From Hexactinellida sp. DTS-2022 (taxonomy: Eukaryota; Porifera; Hexactinellida): a stretch of 64,000 bases of DNA. This document shows positions 20,488-31,080 of the stretch, one piece after another. A program made the translations under genes and the position numbers. Below the pieces are notes generated by a model. It ran no database searches and was not told the DNA's origin. It worked only from the letters and a program-made list of their open reading frames with translations. Numbering within the stretch: the first letter of the stretch is position 1; each line of letters begins with the position of its first letter. The stretch covers positions 4,052,501 to 4,116,500 of the forward strand of contig JAPNXP010000012.1 in assembly GCA_028753945.1 (NCBI GenBank), in the 5' to 3' direction.

Positions 20488-23367
20488 CTAAGATTCTTTG
20501 AACTTTTTCAGCTTTCGATCTTGAATTGATTTCAAATGTTCTCGTTGTATCGAGTTTACATTTCGAACTTTATTTGCCAGGATACAATTGGCTGCCACTG
20601 AACATATTTTATGAAGAACTGTCCAACCTTGTTGTTTGCAACAAATACAATAATTTCTCCAGTTTTCAGACTGAGTTTCTTCAACATAGAGTGTTGTAAG
20701 TTTGATTAAAATATTCCGTGATGGTCCTGATAAAAATCGTTGCATTAGAAGCTTCTCACTCTCAATTGCTACATATATTTTCCACACTACAATAATGACA
20801 TCAATGACAATGTGTGATGGCCATTTGAGAGCTCCTCGATCTATTAATTGGATTAGCTTGTTTTTGTCTTCTATGTCAACTACTTCCAAATCTCTATCTT
20901 GGGTTAACATTGACAAACAAGCTTCACACTTTGAACTGGAATTTCGAATAAAGGAATGTACTGCATAACCACCAACGAAGGCGATAGATTGTAGAAGTGA
21001 AGTACTCAAAGGTATGTTATGAATTGTGGTTAGGACAGAGAGAAATAATTCTACATTTAAAGAATTATCCAGTTGTTCGCTAGGTTGTGTAGAGTAGGAT
21101 AGGAAGAATTCTTTTAAGCTGATATACTCAGTAGCCTGTTGTTTCGAGAATAATTTAAGGATGCTGGAAAGTTTGATTCGCCTTTCACTCTGTAAGATTT
21201 GTGTATATGATATATGATATTGTGCACCAGACATCATGCGATACAATCCGAAATGATGCTCGATTGGATCATTTTGCAATCTTGATGTGAGCACATAATC
21301 AAAACCACAATTCTCCGTGAGGTGTTGAACGATTTCTATCAAGGCACGACAGGAGTGAGAAAGACTTGTAAAAGTTTGTGGACTTAACTTTCCATGTTTT
21401 CCTTGTCTACATTGCCAACGGTGAATCCAGTTAACAATGTGTTTGAGAAATGCAAACCGTTCATCATTTTGCTGAAGAGGTTTGGAAAATTCATCATTCA
21501 GTCTGATGTGTTTATGTGTGGTGTTAACATTAAATATTTTCCAAAGTTTGATTATTATGTCTAAAAATTCCGGTGTCTTGGATTTTGAGTTAGCGTGTGT
21601 TGCATTGTAAATCGATAGAGCTGCATAAGTTGATTGGTCAAATATTTTTAAGGCTAAATTGACGTTTTGTCTCTCTAACATGGTAGGCCAGCAAGCTTTG
21701 GAAGATAATCGATGTGCTTGTTTAAGTAAGGAAGACTGTTCACTCTTGTACAAAAGCCTGATGTCCTGAAAACGAGCGATGTGGATCTTGTTTACATCAT
21801 CATAATTAGGAAAAATCAATGGGTTTGGATAAGTGAATGTGTGATCATAATCCTTTAAGTTGAGCCAGTTGTTTCGAATTGATTTGAGAATATGTACAAA
21901 ATCAAAAAGGAGAAAGAGTTTACGACTTTGGTTAACAGGATGAGGAACGGTTGGAGTCAGAGTCTTCCCATCTGAAGAGAATAATTTGAACATGTTAACG
22001 TTCAGTGGATAATTGTCTGTGCAGATGGCTTGTACTTTCAGATCGCAATTCTCTATATTAGAGATTACAGACTTTACCACTGTAAACAAATCACCAGCCG
22101 AATTTGAAGAGCAGGGTATTAAACGAATTACTTGAGACCACTTTCTATATAAACTTGAAGCCATTATAGCGAATACAGTCTTGATAGGCTTGTCAGATTG
22201 TAAAGAATATCCAAGTATTCTCCCTCCTGTATAAGCGACGTTAGAGTTGACATGTATTTCATCCATATGCAATATTAAATTTCGTTCTTTTGAACAAAAA
22301 TCTGCTGTCAATTGCTTCAAGAGGGTTGTAAAGTCGCTTTCTAATCCGATTTTCGAGTAAAGTTGCTGTAGCGTTTTAACATGAGGTAAGCATAGACAGT
22401 CTAGGGACTGGAGATATCTGTAACAAGAAGGTGATGTAAGATGTGCTTTGAGAGCCATAGCTTGTGTAATTACGTTATATTTTCTTCTATTTTTATGCAC
22501 AAGAACGTTAGCTAGTTGACATTGGATGAAGTGGAGACGCGATAGATATGGAGATAAATCTGAAACATCATCTGTAAAAGGATCCGTTAACAGTGAATTA
22601 AGTTTTGATATTGAAAGATCGAGTTGGTGTAAAGCTTCTTTAACGTGATGCTCAAATGTAACGAGCTTGTTTGGAGATGATTCATGGGAACTGTAATTCT
22701 CTATTTCTTCGAAAAGAAGTTCAATCTCGCGAGTATCAGTTAACATATGAATTGAGAGAGGAATAACAACATTATCCCGAAATCCCTGGACACTCATATC
22801 TTCGCTTACCAATAAACGCATCTCAATAGATATTGTATGACCTTGGAGCTTAGGCTTAAGGATGTGTAGTTCAGATCCAGAACGAAATGCCATCCATTTA
22901 TTAGATAAGGATATGGAGGATATGTGTGTGAGTAAGTTGGAGAAATTGTGCACACCATATTTTTTTGTATCATGCGCTTGCTGTTCAATGCTTAATTTGA
23001 GAGCCTGTGCGAACAGTTCTTCGTCTTTTGATTCGCGGACAAATCGAGTTGGTCTTGGTAATGGTTCCGACGAAAGATATGTAGGGCACGATGGTACAGC
23101 ATTTTGACAGAGTTTTGGTCTGGCGCGTATTCTTTCAGTAAAATTACCGTCAGCTTGCAAAATTCTGTCAACTGTAATAATATCTTTGGGATGAAAGTGA
23201 TGCATGCAGACATAAATGTTAGATAAATCAGCAATGTTGTCACGATGGAGTGCATTCAACCACTGAGTACGTAACTCTTGAGGGGCTGTAGGAAGCTTGA
23301 AAACTGGTGTATATGGCTCACCTCTGTAATTGCTTTTACACCCAGGAGCAGAGCAGTGGTTTGGCAT
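20488..23367 (-). CDS. THAP-domain P-element transposase (THAP9-like)
   Basis: One frame of 959 codons. The N-terminal THAP zinc finger has C5, C10, C54 and H57 (MPNHCSAPGC.., YVCMHHF), followed by NAVPSCP at about residue 88. P transposases cut at the element ends with an RNase H-like core and need GTP in Drosophila P. Candidate acidic residues are in LILHMDEIHV, AICTDNYPLNV and NDPIEHHFGLYRMM. The last matches the C-terminal acidic site conserved between THAP9 and P. Length is close to human THAP9 (903). The ATG at 23367 begins the THAP fold itself. No disruption is visible. Nearby 14710-17080 carries a broken relative. Confidence 0.93.
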   Translation of the reverse strand: MPNHCSAPGCKSNYRGEPYTPVFKLPTAPQELRTQWLNALHRDNIADLSNIYVCMHHFHPKDIITVDRILQADGNFTERIRARPKLCQNAVPSCPTYLSSEPLPRPTRFVRESKDEELFAQALKLSIEQQAHDTKKYGVHNFSNLLTHISSISLSNKWMAFRSGSELHILKPKLQGHTISIEMRLLVSEDMSVQGFRDNVVIPLSIHMLTDTREIELLFEEIENYSSHESSPNKLVTFEHHVKEALHQLDLSISKLNSLLTDPFTDDVSDLSPYLSRLHFIQCQLANVLVHKNRRKYNVITQAMALKAHLTSPSCYRYLQSLDCLCLPHVKTLQQLYSKIGLESDFTTLLKQLTADFCSKERNLILHMDEIHVNSNVAYTGGRILGYSLQSDKPIKTVFAIMASSLYRKWSQVIRLIPCSSNSAGDLFTVVKSVISNIENCDLKVQAICTDNYPLNVNMFKLFSSDGKTLTPTVPHPVNQSRKLFLLFDFVHILKSIRNNWLNLKDYDHTFTYPNPLIFPNYDDVNKIHIARFQDIRLLYKSEQSSLLKQAHRLSSKACWPTMLERQNVNLALKIFDQSTYAALSIYNATHANSKSKTPEFLDIIIKLWKIFNVNTTHKHIRLNDEFSKPLQQNDERFAFLKHIVNWIHRWQCRQGKHGKLSPQTFTSLSHSCRALIEIVQHLTENCGFDYVLTSRLQNDPIEHHFGLYRMMSGAQYHISYTQILQSERRIKLSSILKLFSKQQATEYISLKEFFLSYSTQPSEQLDNSLNVELFLSVLTTIHNIPLSTSLLQSIAFVGGYAVHSFIRNSSSKCEACLSMLTQDRDLEVVDIEDKNKLIQLIDRGALKWPSHIVIDVIIVVWKIYVAIESEKLLMQRFLSGPSRNILIKLTTLYVEETQSENWRNYCICCKQQGWTVLHKICSVAANCILANKVRNVNSIQREHLKSIQDRKLKKFKES

Positions 23368-23835
23368 GACGAGTGTTCCAATCGGTACTAAATAGTAGGC
23401 TATGATTAAAAATTAATAAAATAATAAGTCATGGAGACTGGAGACGGCAGAATACAATCGAAGGAATCAAAAATTGTAACTAATATAATAAAAGGGATAT
23501 GTCAAAGAGGGCAAATTATACGAACGTTAACTAACTTAGCTCCCAAAAATATCAAAAATTTGTTATTCCAGTTAATTCTTAATAAGAAAAATTTATGACA
23601 AAATATTATGGTTGTATAATATAGTTATAGGTATGTTTTCTAAATTAACCATAATATAAATCTTTGAAACTGATATAAACCTCTGACACTAATTAAGAAG
23701 TACGATGGGACTTCTAACCCATCCGTGGTGGCATATTTTAATTCAGTACTCCCTCCTTATATTTCGTACTCCACGGTTATACGTTACGTATAATGCATCT
23801 ATGCCCTGCGGAAGGTGTATTAATTTTAGAAATTA

Positions 23836-23999
23836 CTTATATAGAGCTGAGCTTTGTAGAGTTCAGTTTTTCACTATGTGTATTCATGCACTGAGAAAGG
23901 TCAGTTTTTTCCAGAGTTTGAAATTGACCTTTAGAAAGTAAGCCTGGGCTTTTAGTATGGGAAAAAATCTGAACTCTACAAAGCTCAGCTCTATATAAG
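23836..23999. repeat. Snap-back sequence with perfect 31-bp arms
   Basis: The first 31 bases (CTTATATAGAGCTGAGC onward, 23836-23866) are the exact inverse of 23969-23999, around a loop of about 100 bp. It lies 32 bp outside the P element. No target duplication was found, so it may be a MITE with long arms or an unrelated hairpin source. Confidence 0.85.
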
Positions 24000-24520
24000 G
24001 ATTCCCTTAATTTTATATTAATCAAATTCACATTGCATGAGAAATTTACTATTGCAAATTTGTTTAAAAGATAATATGTACTAAGCTCACTAAGTCATAA
24101 GTTATTAATTTGTACTGACTTAATAAACACAAGCAAGTACTAAACGAGTTCTATTATAGTGCACAAAGTTGAAAATAAGTTATTGAATATTAATTGTACT
24201 TGCAAGTACAAATTGGTGTGATTGCGTGTTTGGGATAAAAATTATCGTTGTCAAGGTAATTGAGTATAGGGCATATTTAAATCTCGGCATATTGGGATGA
24301 ATTTTTTTCTAATACAGATGTTTTAACAAAAATGTTCCCTCCTACAAAATTGATCTCCCCGGACCGTTTTTGTTTAACATAAATAGCTTAAAATTGGTAT
24401 GTTTTATTAATCATAAAAGCTTTTTTATAATGTACTAAAATCGCTTAATTGCTATTTCATTGGGTATATGAATTTTTTGTATTCTTTTAGACTAATATTA
24501 ATTTATTTGAGTGCAATTAA
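24000..24520. other. Intergenic, no gene seen
   Basis: AT-rich between the snap-back sequence and the Harbinger element. Nothing recognised. Confidence 0.5.
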
Positions 24521-25005
24521 AGCCCACCATACACGATGCAACAAAGTTGCATGCAACTGTTGCATGCAACTTTGTTGCATCGTGTATGTTAAATTTTCCG
24601 TGCAACAAAGTTGCATGCAACATTGTTGCATCGTGTATGTTGAAATGTTGCGTGTAACTTTGTTGCATGAAACAAAGTAGCACCGTGTATGTTGATTGTT
24701 GCAAGCAATACTGTTGCATGCAACATGTTGCATGAAAATTGGACATGTTCAATTTCCTTGCAACATGTTGCACGAAAATATGGAACTTCACTCCATGTTT
24801 TCAGAATATTTTCGTTGCATTCTTTCATTTTTTCACCTTCTCAAAACAATTGAAGTATTAACATGTTCATGACTTTCTAGCATATTTAATTAATTGCTTA
24901 CTTTCTCAGTACTCACCCACCTATTATGCGGTCAGAAATGTATATATAATCATTTTAAGCTCGGGTTAAAGAACACTGATCGTATAGCAGCATATTATTT
25001 TCCTA

Positions 25006-26899
25006 ATGTCAAAAACTTACAACTGGTGTGATGAGAAACTTGAGACCCTTGTGGACATGTTTCAAGAGAGGACATACCTTTATAATGTCAAACACAAAGA
25101 GTATTTCAATAGAGATAAACGAAATAAGGCTCACAGTGATATAGCGAAAGAACTTGGAACTACTGGTTTGTTATAGTGATATGTACTAGTTAAGATGTAT
25201 TTGCATCTTTATATTTTCAATTTTTGTAGAATTAGAAATTAAGAACAAACTACGCGGATTAAGAACACAGTATTCGCGGGAGAAACAGAAAATAGGAAAA
25301 CCGAGGACAGGGACAGGAGCTGATGAAATTGTTGTGTCAAAATGGAACTTATATCCTCGCCTCCAATTTCTTGAAGAGCATATTCTTCCCAAAACCTCTA
25401 TATCTAATTTGAATATACTACAGGTAATCCATTTACAAATCGTAGGCAATTGTAAACTAGCTATGAAACACTAAACTAACCATTACTCAATAATACTACT
25501 TCACTTGAAGAAATCAAATAATAGTCCATTGCCAAGATACTTCCCCTTCTTTGGAGGATAGATATGTACACAACTTGTCTCTAATATTCTTTGCAGTTTT
25601 CGAATACATATTCCCTCCCTGTATGTTTAACGGTGCTAAACCTGATGCATTTTGTTCCTGGTGCCAGCTTCCTTGTTCTAATGCATGAGTTAACAAATTT
25701 TCTGTATCGACACATCCAGGTGGCATATATATGGTACATGATTCTTTTTTTGACCTCAAAAAATTGTGCAATGCACAGCAGGCAAAAGTTATGACCTCTA
25801 CCTTCTCTGGATTTAGATTAATCGGAGCCATAAATATTCTGAAACGATTTGCTAGAATACCGAAAACATTTTCAACAACTCTCCGAGCTCGACTTAGTCT
25901 ATAGTTAAATATTCTCCTCTCTGGAGTCAACCCTCTTTGTCTATATGGCTTAAGAATGTATTCTTTTAGAGGAAATGCCTCATCAGCTACAAGTGCATAT
26001 GGGATACTCAATTGTGTACCAGGTAGAAATTCCGCTCTGGGAATATTTAAAGTGTTCTCCTCCAGTGCTTGATAAAGGGTAGAATTTTTGAAAACACCGC
26101 CATCTGATATTCTTCCATTACATCCGATATCTACGTAGAGGAAATTGTAGTCAGCATCAACAATGGCTAATAGTACAATGCTGAATCTTTGTTTATAGTT
26201 GAAATAATAAGAACCGCTGTTTGGCGGTGGTTTAATCAAAATATGCTTTCCATCCATTGCGCCGAGACAGTTGTAAAAATTCCACTTATTTTTTAAACTT
26301 TCCGCGATTTTTTTCCACTCATCTTCTGTTGTAGGTACCTATTTAAAGACAAATTTTATTATCAAAGGTATTACAATTTTTTCATATAGAATAACAATTT
26401 GGATGAAAATAGTGATATTGATGATGATGTTTTTGACGAATCTATATCCATGATCTCGAATACTAGTAGCATCCATACAAAACGCCTTCCCATAACAAAA
26501 CAAGTATCCAAAAAGAGATCTATTCAAGAGGATGAAATATTTAAAAAGGCAATTGTTTGTTTGGATAAAGTAACAAATGAAGAACCAGAAGATGGATTGA
26601 CAATATTTGGTCGACATATTGCATCCGAACTTCGAGAAATTCAATATCCCCATTTACAAAGGTGGGCCAAGCTCCAAATACAGCAAATTATATTTTCGGC
26701 TCAAAATTCCAACACACAACATTCAAAATATTCCAGTCAGCAAAGTCAAATTTCGCAACCTCATTCTCAAGAGGATTTTCAATACAACTATCAATTCTCT
26801 GCACCATCTAATCGAGAATTATACCCCAATTCGACTCAATATTACCAATATTCACCCGATGGATCTCCTAATAATAACTATTCTAATAAGGAATCCTAG
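25006..26899 (+). CDS. MADF-BESS-like (Myb/SANT-like) DNA-binding protein of the Harbinger element
   Basis: Predicted as three exons: 25006-25165, 25230-25423 and 26390-26899 (287 codons plus stop), with gt-ag introns and matching phases. Exon 1 starts MSKTYNWCDEKLETLVDMF and continues VKHKEYFNRDKRNKAHSDI, the MADF helix pattern. Exon 2 ends the domain (EIKNKLRGLRTQYSREKQK). Exon 3 ends in a BESS-like block (IFGRHIASELREI, LQRWAKLQIQQIIF) and a Gln/Asn-rich tail. In Harbinger elements this protein escorts the transposase to the nucleus and to the element ends. The second intron (25424-26389) contains the whole third exon of the transposase on the other strand. Confidence 0.85.
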
Positions 26900-27643
26900 C
26901 ACTGTACTATACTGTTAGACTAAACACTAAAGTACTTATAGATTTAGTAGAGTAAATATGTTTGTTATATCTATTGAACTGTATTAGTTAAATATAGAAC
27001 ATACTACAATAGATAATATACAGTAGATATTGGATATAGTGACAATTTGTCTGAAAAAGCTGTATACTCGACATTATCACTGTAGTTAATATTACTGTTT
27101 TTGTATTAAATTAAATCATATACGTACCTTCAAATAATGTTCTTTCAAGACATCTCCAATTGCAGAACACGTATCAGGGATGATCTTACCCAAAGTCTGG
27201 GCTGGTACGCGATACAAAAATTTTAGACTCTCATAGGTTTCACCTAGAGTATAAACAATTAATCAAATAAATGAACACATTATAAATTTTATAGAATGAA
27301 AGAACAACGTTCCTGTTGCCAAGAAACGTAAAGTGATTGCTAGTCTTTCACCAGGACTGATGGCTTCTCTCATCACTGTATCTTGCCGCTTGACTTTTGG
27401 CCCCACCATGTTTATTAATGTTTCAAAGGAGGTAGAATCCATTCGAACAAAATTTCTATACTCTGAAACGTCGAGACAAGAGAGCTCTTTCATCAATTGA
27501 TGATATGCGCCATGAATACTGCGTTTCTGTATCCAATTTTTTACCCATATCTTACGACGGCGCTTGCTAGCAATCCGAGATTGCATTCGATGGAAAGTAG
27601 AAAGTGCAATGGCCATTATGGCAACAACTCGTTTGTTTACCAT
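25514..27643 (-). CDS. Harbinger DDE transposase (HARBI1-like)
   Basis: Predicted as three exons on the reverse strand: 27643-27313, 27243-27128 and 26338-25514 (about 423 codons). Exon 1 carries the N-terminal HTH-like part (YRNFVRMDSTSFETLI, SPGERLAITLRFLATG). Exon 2 reads ETYESLKFLYRVPAQTLGKI. Exon 3 holds the catalytic core: D in LGAMDGKH, D in LVADEAFPL, E in RRVVENVFGIL, plus the conserved DIGCNGRISDGG. Intron 2 has a gtacgt donor and an ag acceptor. Intron 1 needs a cut at ACAG|GAACGT to keep the frame. That is GA where GT is expected, one base from the same gtacgt donor. This copy may therefore be spliced poorly. Confidence 0.85.
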
Positions 27644-27930
27644 AATAAATAAGTTTGAAATTAGTTTATATTAGATTTGAATCATTTTATACAAAAATAA
27701 ACATTATATAGGCATGGCCAGGATAATACAAAATAATATAGTTGCATGCAACAATGTTGCACGAAAATAAATGTTGCATGCAACATTGTTGCACGAAATT
27801 GTGTTGCATGCAACATTGTTGCACCGTGTATGTTACCTTGTTGCATGCAACTTTGTTGCGTGCAACAGTTGCATGCAACAATGTTGCATCGTGTATGGTG
27901 GGCTTAAGACGTAAATTGCATAATAACACG

Positions 27931-28662
27931 CATAGGCGTAGAGTTATTAATTATTTTAGCAAAACCTGACGGGGCGTGATTCTGTGTTTGAAAATAATTT
28001 TTCGCTCATAAACAATGGCCAAAATTTTGAATAACGGGGTGGTCGTTATTCCAAATCAATTTTACTAATGTTAATAAGTGGTTGAACGAGAATATAAATA
28101 GTAGTAGCAATCAGTGGCGCAAACAGGGGGGAGGGGCGCGGGGGGAGTGCGCCCCCCCCCCAGGAAAAAAGTTGAGGGGGGGCAACATCAATGGTGCGGG
28201 TGTTACCGTGCCCTCTGGATAAAAAATACAATGTTCAATTTAATCTAGGATAATAAATATACATATGATTCATTCAAAAAATGTCATTTGTTGGAATCAA
28301 ATTTTTTCTGGGGGGCTTGGCCCCCAACGAGTCGCTCGCTACACTCGCTCCGTCCCCCCCCAAATTTAACTTCAGAATTGTAAAACTTTGCGCCTATGGT
28401 AGCAATATCGGGATGATCGTTTTCTGAGGTGGTCGTTAAGCGGGATTCCACAATTGGTATACTCGTACAGTAAATTATTGATAAAATATCCGGAAAGTAT
28501 AATTATTCTCCTTTGAAATAGTCATGATTTCATACTCTGTATATATTTACATATTTCCGGAATCTTTAACAGAAAGCTGACGGGGCGAAGAGGCCTCCGC
28601 CCCGTAATGCATACGGGCTGACGGGGCGTGCCCCGGCCGCCCCGTCATACTCTACGCCTATG
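27931..28662. mobile_element. hAT-type element, 732 bp, TSD ATAACACG, with a second hAT inside
   Basis: Begins CATAGGCGTAGAGT and ends ACTCTACGCCTATG. ATAACACG lies at 27923-27930 and 28663-28670. The interior has 'gacggggcg' repeats in both orientations and is interrupted by the 28112-28398 element. Without that insertion it would be about 437 bp. Confidence 0.93.
28112..28398. mobile_element. hAT-type element nested in another, TSD GTAGCAAT
   Basis: Begins CAGTGGCGCAAAC and ends TTTGCGCCTATG. GTAGCAAT lies at 28104-28111 and 28399-28406. It contains long G and C runs. It is inserted within 27931-28662, so it is the younger of the two. Confidence 0.93.
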
Positions 28663-28670
28663 ATAACACG

Positions 28671-29248
28671 CCTAAATTAGAACTAAATTATAATTTAATT
28701 GCGATTTCAAGAATTCAATAAAATTACATTCTATTTAAGATTAGGGACCCACTTTCGTAAGTCCTAAATTTAACAATTGGTGGCACTAGAAGCGTGGAAA
28801 CTCTTTAGAATTTCTGTCTCTTGCTTATAGAAGCCGACCATAAATTGGCCTGCAGTGTTACCATATATGGTCATAAGTGTTTTTTTCCAAATTTACTGCC
28901 CTTTTCCGGGATGGAAAAAACCGGTTTTTTCCGGGTTTTTCCGGGGTGGTCTTTTCTGGCAAACACTGAAAAATACTAGAAAGTTGGAATTTCTTACAAA
29001 AGATTGTATAACTAATACTATTTAGAATAAACAGATAAGTTTGAATAAGCCGAGTTAGAATAAACCGGTTTCGACTTTACACGGTACAACTTAGTTGCAT
29101 GCAACATTGTTTAATTAAGTGGTGTATGACAGAAAGTTCTAAATACATTTCTAGCTTACTAACTATATAAACATTCTAAATAATTTACTGGCCTTTCACA
29201 CGTTACTGCCCAACTCCCAAGTTGAATAATAGATGAATCTATAAACCC
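28671..29248. other. Intergenic with small repeats
   Basis: Positions 28872-28968 have hAT-like inverted ends ('agtgttttttt..' and '..ggcaaacactg') around 'ttttccggg' repeats. A scrap of the CCGGTTT pogo-type family lies at 29045-29078. No gene seen. Confidence 0.5.
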
Positions 29249-29455
29249 CACGGTTGCCGTGGGAATGGAATTTCCGTTCCCATTCCCATCCCATTCCCAT
29301 AGGAATCCTGTGGGAACCCCCATAAGGAATCCCATAAGGGAGTATAATATACATACGTATACATAAAAAACAATTTAATTACTAAAGCAGATTCCCATCC
29401 CATTCCCATGGGTATGGGGATCCCCATGGGAATTCCCATACCCACGGCAACCCTG
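29249..29455. mobile_element. hAT MITE, 207 bp, TSD ATAAACCC
   Basis: Begins CACGGTTGCCGTGGG and ends CCCACGGCAACCCTG. ATAAACCC lies at 29241-29248 and 29456-29463. The interior is 'attcccat' repeats. Same family as 46693-47208. Confidence 0.93.
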
Positions 29456-29515
29456 ATAAACCCTGATCTACAATATACTGTATTTCTGCATGTGGAATAT
29501 TTGAGTACAATGATG

Positions 29516-29904
29516 CAGTGGTGTTTTGCCAAAAAAAGAAGTGGGGGGGCGCTCCCTTTTGAAATTTAGCATTTTCTTAGAAAACATAGGTGAAAACGGC
29601 CCCCAATAATGAAGTGGGGGGCCATGTTCATGCCATAGGTTCATGCCATAGGTTCATGCCATAGGTTCATGCCAAAGCCAAAATCTAGGAACTTTCTTCA
29701 TGATCTGTCAACACTGCTCAAATTTCACAAATATACTATTATAGGATGATAGGAAATTTAGAAATTTTCAAAAAATCATCGTAAATCTGTTATAATAGAT
29801 CCATAGAGAACCATAATGATATTTTAACTTAATGTTACATTCTATAGATACCTGATAGGAAGGAGCGCCCCCCCCCCCCCCCCCCCCAAAAAAAAACATC
29901 ACTG
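29516..29904. mobile_element. hAT-type element, 389 bp, TSD CAATGATG
   Basis: Begins CAGTGGTGTTTTGCC and ends in AAAAACATCACTG. CAATGATG lies at 29508-29515 and 29905-29912. It contains four direct copies of 'aggttcatgccat' at about 29625-29675 and a run of 20 C at 29868-29887. Confidence 0.9.
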
Positions 29905-29912
29905 CAATGATG

Positions 29913-30438
29913 CCCAACTGGTGGATCGGAACCAAACTGCCCGGCATAGACTCATCTGCTAACTTTCATAATACAGGGGTGTGAATATTTGTGGAGAGCT
30001 GATTTTTATTTACATTTAATAATAGGCGCCATGCCATGTTTTCGGCGCAAGCAAGTATATTAAATAATTAATTCCTTCCATTATATGTGAATGTGGAGGA
30101 AGATACTATACTATTGTTATCCCAACTTGCCCACGCTATTCTATTGATATCGAACTTCCACATTATTTGGCTCTTATTTATTGTTTACTAGTTAATTAAT
30201 ATATTTTAGAGACAATATAAACAAATTATCAGAAATTGTTTCCGTTATTCTTTATAGCTTCTGACTACGATGCAAGAATAGTTGCTTTTTCTGATGGATT
30301 CATTAATTCTAAAGATTACTCATAATAGATCTTACCCTACTTCCTGATGATTAGACCTCCCTACTATTATTGTACGTGGGCAGTTATCTAAACAATCAAC
30401 TACGTTGAGTCTCACATAACGAAGTTAACCCATATGAG
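29913..30438. other. Intergenic, no gene seen
   Basis: AT-rich, nothing recognised. Confidence 0.5.
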
Positions 30439-30585
30439 CATGGGCGGAAAAGTGGGGGGGGGGGGGGGGCAGGGGGCGCCCCCAAATTTACAACTAGGCC
30501 CCATAGTTGTAATATGTACAACCGAAAATTGACAGGTCTCGCCCCCCCAGAATTTTAGGAATTTATAGATAACTTTCCGCTTATG
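30439..30585. mobile_element. Small hAT-type MITE, 147 bp
   Basis: Inverted ends CATGGGCGGAAAAGT and ACTTTCCGCTTATG, flanked by catatgag and cagatgag (7 of 8). A G15-16 run follows the left end and a C-run the right end. Confidence 0.75.
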
Positions 30586-30978
30586 CAGATGAGCATGGTT
30601 ATAACTCAAATGAGCAAGCTCTCTCGACTTTCATTATATGAAAATATAAGTAAATTCAGCTGCATGGATATAGTGGAATATAACTAAGGTTGTAAGCAAA
30701 TTATGTGGCTGATTACTAATACGCTATACGCTACAATGCGAAATTTAGATTTTTTTTGCCATTGGGAGGGGTTAAATTTTTTTAACCTTATTAAAAACCT
30801 TAATTCATAATATTTCGCTAATATGAAATTGTGGGATATATTTAGTGATTTGGGGATGCCCAATAATATACTGGAACCTAATGTACATTTGTTTTATTAT
30901 TAGAATCCCTCTATGCTATACTAGTTTTAATTCTGTCCTGGCAAGCTGTTAGCAAAGCAATTTAGTAATATATATATA

Positions 30979-31078
30979 CAGGTAAACCTCCCAAAGCGGC
31001 ACCTCCGAGTAGCGGCAACCTCCGAGAAGCGGCACAAAAAAATTCTCCCGATGGGTGCCGCTTTGGGAGGTTTACCTG
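30979..31078. mobile_element. pogo/Tigger-type MITE, 100 bp
   Basis: Ends CAGGTAAACCTCCCAAAGC and its exact inverse, flanked by TA (30977-30978 and 31079-31080). The interior repeats 'ctccgag.agcggca'. A very regular element, probably young. Confidence 0.9.
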
Positions 31079-31080
31079 TA

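Larger units (their letters stand above)
19742..23803 (-). mobile_element. Whole-looking P element, 4062 bp, TSD CCCTGCGG
   Basis: The octamer CCCTGCGG lies at 19734-19741 and 23804-23811. The element begins CATAGATGCATTATACG and ends with its exact inverse. Inside the termini is an array of 10-12-bp units around CGTATAATG/CGTATGATG (19742-20285, with a short remnant at 23776-23803). Next comes a second inverted pair (20286-20357 against 23703-23776, with 'ggagtacgaaa..aaggagggagtac'). One 959-codon THAP transposase fills the middle. The 8-bp duplication, THAP transposase and CAT.. termini all fit the P superfamily. The intact frame and perfect duplication suggest a young insertion. Confidence 0.95.
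24521..27904. mobile_element. PIF/Harbinger element, 3384 bp, TSD TAA
   Basis: Ends AGCCCACCATACACGATGC and its exact inverse, flanked by TAA (24518-24520 and 27905-27907). Both subterminal regions hold repeated TTGCATGCAAC palindromes (24540-24780 and 27740-27890), probable transposase or Myb-like protein binding sites. It encodes both proteins expected of the superfamily: a DDE transposase on the reverse strand and a MADF/Myb-like protein on the forward strand. Only one likely defect was seen, at a splice donor of the transposase. Confidence 0.95.

Noticed and set aside
24498-24828. Reverse frames with repeated CMQ/HATL words
   Set aside because: Translations of TTGCATGCAAC repeats at the end of the Harbinger element; the same holds at 27687-27969.
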